From Heterotrichella gracilis (Eukaryota; Sar; Xanthophyceae; Tribonematales; Xanthonemataceae), in the NCBI GenBank assembly GCA_032358255.1, contig JAULBX010017747.1, forward strand, positions 186,001-250,000: a stretch of DNA of 64,000 nucleotides. The letters run 5' to 3'. The notes beneath the pieces are model-generated. The model was given only the letters and a program-made list of their open reading frames with translations, was not told the DNA's origin and ran no database searches. Every line of letters begins with the position of its first letter. The stretch's first letter is position 1. Of this stretch, positions 37,985 through 50,200 are shown in pieces. The position numbers and the translations under genes are program-made.

Positions 37985-40900
37985 CTATCGACCCTTGCCC
38001 CTGCCCCCTCCCCCCCTGGCCTCGGCCTTCCGCTCCTGTGCCAGAAACGCGTCCCACAGGTTGGTGATCTGGTAGTTTGACAGGCTCTGCTCAAACTTGC
38101 GCTCGCCCTTCCCGGGACGTGACTGCAGGATGTCCGCCACTGCGTGCTCGGGCAGGGTGCATGAGAAGTGGCGGTACCAGGACACCCGCACCTGCGCCAG
38201 AAGGGGGGAAGGGGTCAAACGTGTCAACTTTTTTGCATATATTTAAAAATCAGAAATTCATTTCCTATTTCTATGAACACCATACACACACTAAGTTACC
38301 ACTATGTAACTCACATCTTGATCACTTTTGCAAATGGAATGTGACCGCAAATCCCTAGGAGGGGGTTGATGGCGTGCACACCGAAAAAGCTTGCCATAAA
38401 CAGGTTTGTTGCCAGTATATTGCTCAGGACAGGGCAGGACATCTAGTCCGCAAAATGCCGCTGCACTGACCATGGCTTGGAAGCATGGGGTTAACGCCTC
38501 CCCACCAAATCAACCCAGGGTGTGACGATCCCCACGCAACCTAGCACCACAATTCCGCCCCGGCAATGTGTTTTCTGTGAACTCGTTACTGACATTCAGT
38601 CATTTTGAAACCACATTACAAGGGTACCTTGCAATGGAATGCGGCCCGCAAAGTCATTTGGAGGGGGGTGATGGCGTGCACACGGGATAACTTGTCCACA
38701 ACAAGTTTGCCCAGACAAGCATGATAGCATCTGCTCGACAAAAAATGCTGCTGCACTGGCCATGGCTTGTAATCCATAGAGCTGACGCCACCTCCGTAAT
38801 TCAAACCCAGGGTGTGACGATCCCCACGCAACCTAGCACCACAACAACCCCCGCCCCCCCACCCCCACCCACCTGGTGCGGGAACTTGCCCCCCCACGCC
38901 AGCGCCTCCAGGTCCCTGCCAATCTCCTCGGCCTTGAGCATGCCCGTCATGGCCTTGCGCTCGTAGTTCCACAGGAAGATGGCGCTGCGGGTGTCCAGGT
39001 TGGCGGTGTCCGACACCTTGCCCGACCCCACCACCATCAGCTGCAGGCACTCAGCCAGGGTGGCGTCGTTGCACAGGAACAGCTGGCCGTTGCTGAACTT
39101 GGGGCTGTGCAGGGGGGAGAGGGGGGGCGGGAATGTCAGCCAGGAGGTGGGGTAGGGATGATTGGGCTGATGAAAATGCAGTGCGGGTGTGTCATGGGGC
39201 GACTTGCAGGCAAGAGCTTGAGTGGGTGGGCCGGTGTGCACATGGGCGTCAAGAGGGGAGTCTTGCTGTCACCACACAAATGAGATGTCGAGGTCAGTTC
39301 AGGGCATGCAACCAATGACATGTTGCATGCTGACGCTCTGGTAAATGGAATGTGGGGTGCCAGCCAGGGTTGTTGCATGCCAAGCGTACCGCTCATCCAG
39401 CTTCTTGTCCTTCTCCACCTTGTCCTGGTCCTGCTTCTCAGCTTCCTGCTCCTTCTCGCTGGGCACGGGCGCCACCCCAGCCTCGGTATCAGGAGCAGCC
39501 CCCTTCTCACCAGCTGTGTCCTGCTCCCCCTCCCCCTCCTTCCCCTGGGCCAGATCATGCACTTTCTCCCCCTCCCGCTCCTTCTCTCTGGGCCGCTCCC
39601 TCTCCCGCTCGCCAACTTTGTCCCGCGGCTGGTCCTTCTCCCTATCCCTATCCCTATCGCTCTCCCTGTCCCTGCCCCTATCCCGGTAACTATCCCGGTC
39701 CTCGTAGGCATCCCGGTCCCGGTCCCTACCCCTCCCCCTGTCCTTATCCCGATACCGCTCTGAATCCCTGTCCCTGTCCCTGCTCCTATCCCGGCTCCTG
39801 CTCCTATCCCTACCCCTGTCCCTGTCCCGAGATCGGGACCGAGACCAATCCCTGCTCCTATCCCTGCCCCTCTCCCTGCCCCTCTCACGATCCCTGCTCC
39901 TGTCCCTCTCCCTCTCCCTCTCCTTCTCCCGCTGCCTCTCAGTCTCCCTCTCCCTGCTCCTGTCCCTCTCCCGTTCCCTCCCCTTCTCCCTCCCCCCCTC
40001 CCTCTCCTTCTCCCTCTCTTTCTCCCTGGCCCTATCCCGCTCCATGCGCTGCCGCTCCTTCTCGCGCTCGCTGTCCCTCTCCCTCTCCCATTCCTTGTTG
40101 TGCTCCCCCTCCTCGTCCCGCCCAGGCCTGCCCTTGGGGGTGTTGGGGCACAGGTCCACACAGGGCCAGGCCATGTACCTGTCCCGAAGCTTTGTGGGGA
40201 AACGGGACCTGGACACGGGCAGGGACTCTGCATCGCCGCTCCAGCAGACCAAGCCCTTGCCCCTGCGGGAATGGGAGGGGGGTGTGAGGGGTTGCATATA
40301 TGGGGGCGGGCGTGAATTGGCTAGGGCGATGCAGGTTGTGTGCGGCATTATGTGGCTTCCCAGTCGGCAGCCAACCACATGGCATGGCGTCATTCCCACC
40401 ACCATGCAGGTGCGTGTTGACAAGACATTGCAATGTGTGTGACAAACCCACTCAAATGATTGGATAAATTGCAGGCTGACACTGCACTCACAGGACCCAC
40501 CTCAGTTGGGCCTACCCATAATTCTATCCTGGACAATCCCCCCATCCCACCTACCACCACTGCGCCCAAACAATTGGTAAGCAGATGCGTGCATGTAACC
40601 CGTAACTTCTACCGTAGCGACTATCCTCTCATCCTGTACCCTTTCCTCCCCCCACCGCCCTCACTTACAATTTCAGCTCCACCTCCCGAGCCTGCTCCTC
40701 CCCATCAGCATCCCTGGGATGGTCGCTGCCCCTGGACACAGTGTAGCTCAATCTGCCCGGCGCCTTGGTGTCCTCCCCTCTGCCTTGACCGTGAACCGGT
40801 TGATCGACCCCCCTGCCCGCAGTGCCTGCTGGTGCGCCATCCAGCTCGCTGCTGCCGTGCCCGCTGTTGGGCCTGCAGGTGAGGGGGATGGAGTGGGTGG

Positions 40901-43900
40901 GCTGCTTTACCCCTTGCCTACTGTATACAGTGCTCGCGGTACGAAGCTCTTTTGTTGTTAGGCAAACCAGGAGTATAATGTGGAGAAGAACATTGAGTGC
41001 ATGCAGTGCAGTATTCCCCTCCAGCACATGAGGACATGCAAGCGCAGCCATGGCAGCACACACCAGCCTACACCACTGTGGTGCAGCAATCACGGTGCAT
41101 CCCCTTGCCTCCAAGCCACGGTTCAGGGAGGAATGCCATCCCCCCCATCATGGCTGCGTCCGCATCTCAGCAACCTGTTTAGGGTTTAGGTTTAGGGGAA
41201 GGGTCAGGGTTCAATCCCCGCCCCATCAACGGATCCGCCCCGCACCTCAGCATGTCTGGCTGCGCCGCCGCCTGTGGCTGTGCGGGAGTGCTGCCAGCCG
41301 AAGCAAGGAGCGCGCTGCCCTGGGAATTGAGCACCACACCACCACCACCACCAGTCCCGCTCTCCCGGGGACCACGCTCCACCCCCGCGCCATCCGCAGG
41401 CTTTGGCCTATTACTCCCCCCCTCGTGCTGCGCCTGCCTCTGCTGCTGCTGCTGCAGTTGCTGCTGCGGTTGCCGCCTGGAATCCGCCGGCCGCGGCCCC
41501 GCACCCCGCCGCGCGCCCTCCCCTTTCTCCACGCCCCCCTGCTCCACCTTTCCCCCCTTGTCACCGCCCGCACCCCCACCAGGCGCCTTACCCCCCTTGT
41601 CACCGCCCGCAGCCCCACCACCCCCACCACCAGCCGCCTTGGCCAGCTTGGGGATGACAAAAGCTGCGGGTTGCACACGGGGCGCCTCCTCGGCATCACC
41701 TGAACCCAGGACCTCCCGGCGCTTTACAGCCCCCTGCGCCTCATCCTCAGCAGGACGCTTTGAGCCAACGGGGGGTGGTGGGGCAGCGGCGGCGGCGGGA
41801 GGGGGCTGGGGCTTGGGTGGTGGCGGCTGCCTGGCTGCTGCTTGCGCCCTGAGGGCTACCGCTGCCGCCTGCTGCACCATTTTGGCCTGCACTGATACCT
41901 CCAGCCGCTCCTGCAGGCGCTGCTTCAAGAGGTCGGCCTGGCGGGGGCAGCAGGAAGGGGGTCAAGGGGGGAAGAAGGGCGCAGCATGTGGGCGGTAGGG
42001 CGTGGAAGTGCAAGGAGAAGGGTGGCTGTGAGTGAAGGTGGCATGGGCCCTAAAAGCCAGTTGCATTTATAATGATATGCCATTTGTACTGATCATCATA
42101 TGCCGTCTGTCCCCAATGGTATGCCGCCAAGACAATGTGTGTGGATGTGCACCTTCCCCACCCCCATACATCACCCTGTGCATCCTACCACAACCATCAC
42201 ATATGCACCATTACACTTGTCACTCCTCCCACCCCCGCATCACCATGCACATATATACTAGCCACCGCTCCCACCACCCACCCACCCCACCTGCGACAAC
42301 TTGCTGCCTGGCTTGCCGCCCACACCGGCCCCCTTGCCCAGCGCATCCACACACCCCAGGCGCCCACCAGGCTTCGCCTGAGCCTGCATCCGGCTGCCCG
42401 AAAGGAAATCCGAGTCATCAGTCTTGAGCATTGACAAATTGGCTTTCCTGCTATCCGGCTGCAGTAATTGTGGTCCCCGGGGCTTGGTCACATCCCTGGG
42501 TTGCGCCTTGTCGGTGGGGGGTGGGAACTGCTGCTTGGGCCTGGGGGGCTGGTGGGGCCTTGGCTGGGGTGCGGCTGGTGGCGGGGCTGGTGCTGCAGGT
42601 GCCTTGCGTCCCTCCCCTTGAGGTGCGGCTGATTTCACCCCTTGTGGGGGCTGCGTGAGGGGCTGGAGTTCGGAGGATGTCGCCGCAGGCTTGGTCGCAG
42701 GTGCTGGTGCGGCTGGTGCCGGTTTTGGGACCTCCCCTTGGGCTTGCAGCAATTTCCCCCCTTGTGCACCATCACCACCTGCTGGTTTTGCCACAGTGGG
42801 TCCGGCTGTTGGTTTTGAATCCCCAGCCGGAGCCTGTGCATCCCCACCAGCTGCCGCCGAGCCGCCACTTGGTGCTGCATGCCGCGCCCGTTTCTGCACC
42901 CTCCCCTCCCCCCCCTCCTCGCCCGCACCAGCGGGCACCACATCTGCGCCCCCCTGACCCGCGCCCCCCACTTCTGCTGTCGACACCCCACCCGCCTCCT
43001 GCGCACCGGCGGGGGATGCCAGGTGGCGTGTGCGGCTCGCCCGCTTTGTGCCCCCAGTCTGATTTTGTGCCTCCTGGGCAACTGTAGCTGGGAGCTTTGG
43101 GGGGCCCTTGGGGCGGGACCGGGAAGGCCCGCCTTGCGCCTTGCCAGCAGCTTGTGTGGTGGTGGTGGTGGTGGGTGTCACGCCTGTAGGAAGAGGGACA
43201 AGTGCGTGGGAGTGGGGTGGGAGGTGGGGTTTACGGTGACTCATTGTGCAGCCCGGCGGCTCGTTTGCAGGTAGTGATGCTGTAGGGCTGTGGCAGCAAG
43301 GCAAGGTGAGATCACAGGGGTTTACACAAAGGGTTTCCGTATGTTCAGGGTTCAGGTTCACGGCTTGTACCTGTTCCAGCAGCAGCCTGTTTCGAATGGC
43401 CCCCCGACTTGCGCTTGACCAGCGTGTTTATGGGGACTGCGTCAGAGTCAGACGAGGCGCCGTGCTCATGGTCAGAGGGCACAGTGTCGTGGTCACTCAG
43501 CTGCCCCCCCTCCTCCCCCTCCCCTTCTGTGTGGTCCTCCTCTCCCTCCCCTGCTACCCACCACAGCACCAGATTTGAGCTAGAATTTCCCGAAAACAGG
43601 TCATGAAACAGCGCATACCGGCGCAAGGCGATGATCAGTTGGTCTCTCAAATTTGCACCTCACAAATGGGACGTAAAGCAAGCTTGTATTCATTCCATCC
43701 TGAAGATGCATGAAAGTAATGCAATGTAACAATGGTGAATATATTATAAGTTATTACAGTTTATTTTCTATTTTTTTATTCCAGTACTCCCTGGGCCATG
43801 TATGCCCCATCCAGGCTCTTCGATCCAACTCCACCCGCTGTACCCCCAGAATGCATGCAATATACAAAACACACACAGTGCACCTGAGTACCTCACCGAG

Positions 43901-46176
43901 CAACCCATCCACCCGCATGCCCACGCACCTCCCTCCTCCTCCCCCATCTCCTCCCCGCTGGCGTGCCCCCCCTCGAACGCCGTGTCATCCGCCTGCGCCT
44001 CATGCACAATCACCACCGGCCCCTTCGGGCCCTCCGCATCCACATCGTAGCTCAAAAACCTGATGGCCTTGTCCACGTCCCCATCGAGGTACGTCACCTG
44101 GAAGTCGTCGGTGTCTGGGTGGTACTCATTGACCGCACCCTCGTAGTAGGCCCCCTCCTTGTCCCACCTGCACCCCAGGCGAAGGATTTTAGGGGTTTTA
44201 CCCACCAGGTAACAACACCCGTATCAGTGAATGGCTTGGGAAGTGAATGTGATCGGGTAAAGAAATGGAAAAAATGCCAGGATGCATTTATAAAACCAAT
44301 GCTAAGAACGCAGCAACTATTTGCCAATTTGGTAATCCTTGATTAAAACATGAAGAGATGTAAGCGCCACATGACCTGCCCATGTGAGTGGGCCATGCAA
44401 CTCGCCCCATTACACCCCGCCCCATGTGACCTGACTCATACCCCCCACATCCACCCATGCAACCATGCACCCATGCACCCACCCATGCCCCCACCACCCC
44501 CACCCCCTTCGCACCCGCCCCTCCGCACCCACCATATCTTGCACCTCCACCCCACCAGCCGCTCCTTGTCCTCCAGCTCCTGCTGGCTGCGGTTCGCCAG
44601 GCGCATGGACCGGGGCGTCTTGCCGCCCGGCAACCCACGGATGGCAGGCTTGGGCTTGGCATACAGGTTTATGCTGGTGCTGGCTGGCTGCCTGGCTGAG
44701 GTGCGCGTGGTGGTGGTGGTGGCGGGGGGTGGCGTGTCGCCTTTAACGCATTTTGGGGCGGGCTTGGGAGGCGCGGGTTTGGGCTTGGCGACTGCCTTGC
44801 GGGATTTGTCTGGGCGGCTGTCTAGCACCTCTTGTGTGATGTGGGGCCTGCAGGGGGGGCAAATAATTTGAGCGACAAGTGCGTGTGCAAGGATGAATAA
44901 GCTTCAGGGTGCGTCTTATACTTTGCAGTGAGACTAAAATATTGAGCTACTAGCAAAATTGGCTATGCAAGACCAGGCGTTTGTTGTGCATCGCATGGCA
45001 TCAGTCGATGGACAGGTGCGATCAAATGCGTGCGCCAGAGGGGAATCATGTTCATGGTGCAAGCAATTAAACACGATTGTGGCTGTGCTGTGAGGGGTGG
45101 GTTGGTGCAGTGGGGAGGTGCATTCATTCACATGCAGTGCCTTCTCCGTGAGTGGTGCGCACGCTAAGTCATGGTTATTTTTGTGCCGAGTTATGGTTAT
45201 TGTTGTGGGCGCCGTCAAAGGCTGTCAGGAAATGGGGAGGTATGGCCCATGGCGTGGGGCATAATAGGGTGCTGTCAAAACCCTTCAGGGGTTTAGGCAT
45301 GGGTGCGAGCATTGCAAAGCGCGGTGCGCAGTGGAGAGTTGGTGGGTGCCCTAAAGGGTTTCAGCCATAGCCATGGCTGAAACCCTTTACAACTTGTACA
45401 ACTGCTTTCCCCCCATAAACCCTAAACCCTAAACCCTAAACCCTAAACTGTAACTTGTGCCTGGTTCGGTGTCAGACCACGCACGTGATAGTCCACTTTT
45501 TGCTGGTCTGGAAGTGGTAAAAGTTCTTCTCGTCCCTGGATATATCCCCAGACACCTGCACAGCCGCAGGGAGTGGACAGGTGAGGACGCCCGCACCAGG
45601 CTAGGTGGTGTGTACCCACTGTTTTGGGCCAACACCCAGATGCTTGGTGCTACATATTTGCCTTCACCGGTGCCAACGCAGATTGAATTGGACATGGTAT
45701 TTGATTAAAGGGCCACAAAATGCCCCGTCATGGGGAGCCGCACAACCCAACCTTGCACCCGGCTTGCAATAGACACCACGTGTGTGCTTCCGCCACATGT
45801 TGCCCACATGGGTCGAGCTTGCTGTGCACAAACAGAACCACGGGTGAGATGGACCTTGGCCCGTACATAACTGCTTTGAGGTATGGTTGGTCTCGGGTGT
45901 GGTCACACAACCGCTGGCGTTTCCTAGGTGTTGCCCAGGTTTTCCCCCCTGGATGGTGCACCACCGTACCTGTCCTGCGGGGTTCGCCAGCCCCGCAAAG
46001 TCCCTCCATCCCCCTTTGACTATCTCCTCGCACACTTGCTTTGAGGTCAGCCCCTCGGGGTGGTCCTTCAGCACCTCCCAGGCGCACCACTTGAGGGTCT
46101 GCTCGTTGGGGAAGGGGTTGGCCAACTCCTGCTTTCGCCTCCTGGTGGAGCCCCCCCCTGGCGGGGCCGAAGCCAT
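37985..46176 (-). CDS. 1370-residue HTH-Tudor-disordered-RE/RD-DCD protein
   Basis: Exons in gene order: 46176-45970, 45555-45485, 44847-44533, 44167-43929, 43550-43371, 43183-42291, 41937-41246, 40872-40669, 40262-39390, 39104-38873, 38191-37985. All junction phases match and the frame is open for 1370 residues. Residues ~20-92 look like a HARE-HTH winged helix (TLKWCAWEVLKDHPEGLTS, then VSGDISRDEKNFYHF). Residues ~186-245 are Tudor-like (YYEGAVNEYHPDTDDFQVTY), similar to PDS5-type Tudor folds. Residues ~280-930 are Pro/Ala/Gly/Gln-rich and disordered. Residues ~980-1190 are dense in Arg-Glu, Arg-Asp and Arg-Ser pairs, as in RS/RE splicing factors. Residues 1225-1350 fit a DCD domain (QLFLCNDATLAECLQL, AIFLWNYERKAMTGML, then FPHQVRVSWYRHF). 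Such parts suggest a nuclear chromatin or RNA role. The two-domain assignments at the N terminus are by eye; the DCD call is firmer. Confidence 0.78.
38325..38845. repeat. Tandem ~225-base duplication in last DCD-gene intron
   Basis: 38325-38552 and 38626-38845 align along their length: AATGGAATG, GTTGATGGCGTGCACAC / GGTGATGGCGTGCACAC, CCATGGCTTG, and GTGTGACGATCCCCACGCAA with ACCTAGCACCACAA. The offset is about 295 bases. Unlike other repeats here it does not include an exon edge. Confidence 0.9.
39500..40090. repeat. Coding hexamer-type repeats (CCCTNT) for Arg-Asp/Arg-Glu tract
   Basis: Runs of TCCCTATCCCTATCCCTATC and relatives on the plus strand encode alternating Arg and Asp/Glu/Ser on the minus strand in exon 9 of the DCD gene. 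The long open frames on the plus strand here are a by-product of this repeat. Confidence 0.85.
45352..45389. repeat. Perfect 17-base inverted repeat (hairpin)
   Basis: TAAAGGGTTTCAGCCAT and its exact reverse complement are separated by AGCC. It lies in the second intron of the DCD gene, 28 bases from a telomere-type array. RNA from this intron would fold into a stable hairpin. Confidence 0.92.
45417..45448. repeat. Interstitial telomere array (CCCTAAA)4+
   Basis: Four and a half perfect units of AAACCCT in the second intron of the DCD gene, 37 bases from its donor site. This is the longest perfect telomere-type run in the window together with 55041-55068. Confidence 0.95.
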
Positions 46177-47266
46177 GGCGACAGTGTGTCAAGGGTGCAT
46201 GGCGTACAGTATCAGATTCAATATAAAGTCGGGCAAGTTGCAAGGGGTGGTTGAAGGCTACGCCATGCCATATGCATGCATGTTGATGCTGATGAAACCC
46301 CCGGTGGGGAGCCAAGAGCGCACACAAGGTCCTGGATGCGTTCAAAGTCAGTTGGAGCAAGAAAACTTTAAGAGCCCAGATCTACATATACGGTATGAGT
46401 CGAGAGGTATGGCGAAACGACTGGGGTCATGGGCAAACTGGCTGTGCATTTAGGACCTGTGCCGCGCGGGTTCGCAGTGGTATCCACCTTTGTAACACTG
46501 CGTTGACAATTGCTGGCTGTGAACAGCGTTTGACAGCGCAAGTTGCACTAAGGTGCACCCGGGAGGGTATTGGCAGCGGGCCCTGTGGAAACAGCCCACC
46601 GTTGCGTATCGCAGCATCGATCGACAGGCTAGGACCGTCCATGTGGACAGGCACGGCGTGCACCCAGGCTCCAGAACCTTGTTATGAAACATTTAGGCTT
46701 AACTGCAAGAGCAAGCGATAAACTGGTGCCAAAGCGTCTCAAAATCTCGGCATTGGGCATGCCAATTCCTGGCCGTGGCATGGCAAACTCTCGACCCTAA
46801 GCGCGCAGGGGTGCAGTTGTCATGCTTTCAGCAGTGGCTATATTCTTCTGGTCACCGCTTTCAGTTGACAAGGAACGGGTGGTGGCTCTTGCAGGGAGAG
46901 AAAGTATCACACATGCATGCATGCATCTGGTTTCAGGTCTCTGGCTGGAGTTGCCCAGGGTCGACCAAGAGGCATTCTTCGCAAACCAAAGTAGTTTGCG
47001 CAGGCAACTACAGCTTTTGTTCATGTCGATACACGTGTGTGTATTATTTACACCACTACGTACGCCAGTCACGCTCAGAACACCCAAGTGTTGATGTAGA
47101 ATCACCCTGCATGCCAATTGGTGTGTGATGCACAATAATTGCAGCAAATAAGTTTGGTAGGTGTCAAAACAGCAAGAATAACCCATAAAAAAGATCCCTA
47201 AATCCCCCAAGATATTCTCTGGCACACTGAAGCCATAGTGGCCCAAAGTCATCAACCCCGCCACGC
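46177..47266. promoter_or_regulatory. Upstream region of DCD gene, 3' flank of rhomboid gene
   Basis: No exon supported. TTACA at 47046-47050 is a minus-strand TGTAA signal about 220 bases after the rhomboid stop. An open frame at 46395-46721 (plus) has no recognisable domain. Confidence 0.4.
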
Positions 47267-50200
47267 TCACGCCACCACCGCCTTTGGGATGCTGAACTCC
47301 CCCTCCCGCATCACCAGCGCCGCAAACGCAAACCCCGTGGCCGCACCCGCCACGTGCGCCGCGATGTCCAGCTGCTTCCCCGCCTTGTGCGACACATACT
47401 CGTACAGCAGCTGCGCCCCCAGCAACCCTAGGGCATTGAGCTCCAGCCCAAACAGCCACACATACTTGCGGTAGGGCAGCAGCACCGCATTGCAGGCGAG
47501 CAGCGCATACACGATCGACACCCCGCCGTTCCATTCCCAGAGCACCCTCCCGCGCGCGCCGTTGAGCGCCAGGGCGGTGAGCGATGACACCACTGCTGCT
47601 GCTGCGTAGAGGGCCATGAAGGGCCAGAAGCCAAGCTGCGTCTGCAGCGAGGGGCCCACCAGCAGCAGCATCTGCATGAACCCTGTGGAGCGCCAACAGA
47701 AGGAAACGAGGCCATGATTGACTAGGCGCATCACCTCAAGCACAGGACATTGTTTGGAGCAAGAGCCAGATTTAGGGCATGGGTGAGGCAAGAGTCAAAG
47801 TGAAAGAGGGCCAGTCCTTAATGGATGCTGGTCAATTGTCCACATAACCCTATAACAATAGTTTAAGGCTGTTGTGCTTGGATCTCTGAGGTCCCAGTGC
47901 CTTGTGCGGCTTTTTTGTCCCCCACACAAGACCTGTCTCACAATGCACTTGCCTTGACCTGGTCTAAGTACATTTCCTAGCCTATGAGGGATACCAGGTC
48001 TTCATGCGATGGCTGTTTAGGGTATAAGGTGCACGGTTAGGGTTTAGGTTTCAATTTCCTACCTATGAGTGACACCAGGTCCTCGTGTGAGAGCGGTGCC
48101 AGCAAGATGGTCCAGGGGCGCTGGTGCGCCGAGAATCGCGACAAGCGCCAGTGGTTCACCATGATGCGGGTGGGCAGCACATGCCACGCCAGGCAGATGA
48201 GGGCGTTGACCGTCACTATCACCTGTGCACGGCACAATTTGGCAGATCAAATTGAGGTCAGATCAGAGTAGGTCAGCTATTATTGTCATGCATAAAGCAG
48301 TACAATAATACTAACAAATTGTATTATCAGTAGAGTATAGCAGTGTCAGTGGGTGGCTGCGGGCAAAGTGTGCCTTTATGCAGAATCCCCCCTCAATCTA
48401 CCATGGTTGTGGTAGACCTAATGGGGCAGATTCAACCTACCAAACCCACCAAAAGGCTTTAAATGCAGATCGGGCAGCATCACACACACCTGCATAAACT
48501 ACATTATAATCATCTGCACGCACCCACCACCCTTCACCCCGGTACCACATGGCTGTCCTCCGCCCCCCTCCCCCTCCCCCTCCCTTCTTGTTCCTATCCC
48601 CACACACGCACCTCCAGCGGCGTCAGCACCCCCTGCGGCCCATCCGCCATGACCGCCCCCGCCTTGCGCCCCGCAGCGTGCAGGTGGTGCGCCAGCCAGT
48701 TGACCGGCAGCGGCATCCAGCACCCGAAGCAGCCCAGGAACCAGGTGTGGTTGTACAGCAGAAGGCTTGCCAGGTGCAGGTTCCAGCAGGAGGCACCGTA
48801 GCCTGCCTGGTGCCTCAGCCACAGCCACGTGCTAGTGGCGGCACCTGCGGGTGGGTGGACCCCAGAGATCAGCAAGTTTGACCCGCATTGGATTTCGAAA
48901 ACGTGCAGAGGTATGGTGGTGCACTGTATGTGGCATGGGAAACTTGAGCACACCCGTACCACAACAACCAATACGTATGCCAATGTCATTGACCAAGGGG
49001 CATGGGCTACAACACAAAACCAAGCAAACCCAACATGGTAATACAATGCGCGTCACTTGTTCAATGTATGCATGATGCATATGCTCCGCTCATGCGTGCC
49101 CTGAAAGCCCCACCACACCCAGACAGTGGAAATCCCCTCCAACCAATTGTGCTCTACTGAAGTCCTTACCTGGCAAGAAGCCGTAGCCATCCCGCACATA
49201 GTCCTTGAGGAATGCGTAGAAGTGGTCCACACCGGGGTTGGTGCCATAGGCCACCGCCACCACCGCCACAGTGGCAGCTGCGCGCGTCCATGTCAGCAGC
49301 GGCCGCCGCTCAATGCGCCCCTCGGGGGTGATGAAGGTGCGGGTCTGGGGGAGAGGGTGGAAGGGTTGGACTAGCAGGGGTGTGGTGCATGTGCGTGTCT
49401 CAGGGTATGAACATGCGGGTATGGTGCACAAGGGGTTGATGAATGTGCGAGTCTGGGAGAGCGCGCGGGGTTGGACCAGCAGGGTGGTGGTGCATATGTG
49501 TCTTCGGCAGTGCTCCCAATTGGGAGCTGTGCGTAAGACAAGTGTATGATGACCTTATGAGTTCCACTGAATCACTGCAAAGGTGCAGACCAGGGAGCGT
49601 ATTCCCATGCAGCAATGAAAGACTGCACTCACCCATGGCGACGCCTGCCCGCCCCACCATCCCCTCCCCTCCCCTGCCGCCCGCGCATACTGCGGTGCCC
49701 GCTGCTCCGCCTGAGGCGCATGTGTGAATGGCGGCAATCGGCTGACCACATGCACGTGCACCAGCCCCGCAAGGATGCCGCACAGGTGGCCCAGGAAGGA
49801 TGCGTTGGGCACCATGACTTGGATGAGCACAAGCTCAGCCCAGCAGACATACTGCAAGGGGGGTGGGGGCGTGAATGGGCGTGTGAATGGGCATGGGCAC
49901 CATCTCGCATGTGGGTATTGCGCCATGCAACAAATGGTCACAGTTTGCCAGAGTGTGGTGCGGGCATGAGGGAGCATGGATGGGGATCGACCAGCTGACC
50001 CGAATTGAGCATTTTTGGAGGCTATGTGCGCTATCTTTGTCAGGCACTCCTCGGGATATGCGCCCTCGGTCGCAGGGGTCAACGTGAACTGGCAAAGCTG
50101 TATTATGTGCAGCGAACGTCAATTCCAGGGCATTAAGCACCTTGTCATACCGCCCCATGTGATCATCCCATATCACCATCCCATGGCACCAAGCACCTCA

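Noticed and set aside
39352-40287. 311-codon plus-strand open frame rich in Pro and Ser
   Set aside because: It is the antisense of the Arg-Asp/Glu repeat exon of the DCD gene; the repeat lacks stops in several frames. The minus frame joins in phase to ten other exons.
41252-41998. 248-codon plus-strand open frame rich in Ala, Pro and Cys
   Set aside because: Antisense to exon 7 of the DCD gene; high GC and low complexity explain the open frame.
45417-45448. Chromosome end
   Set aside because: The telomere array is short, inside a gene intron, with genes on both sides.
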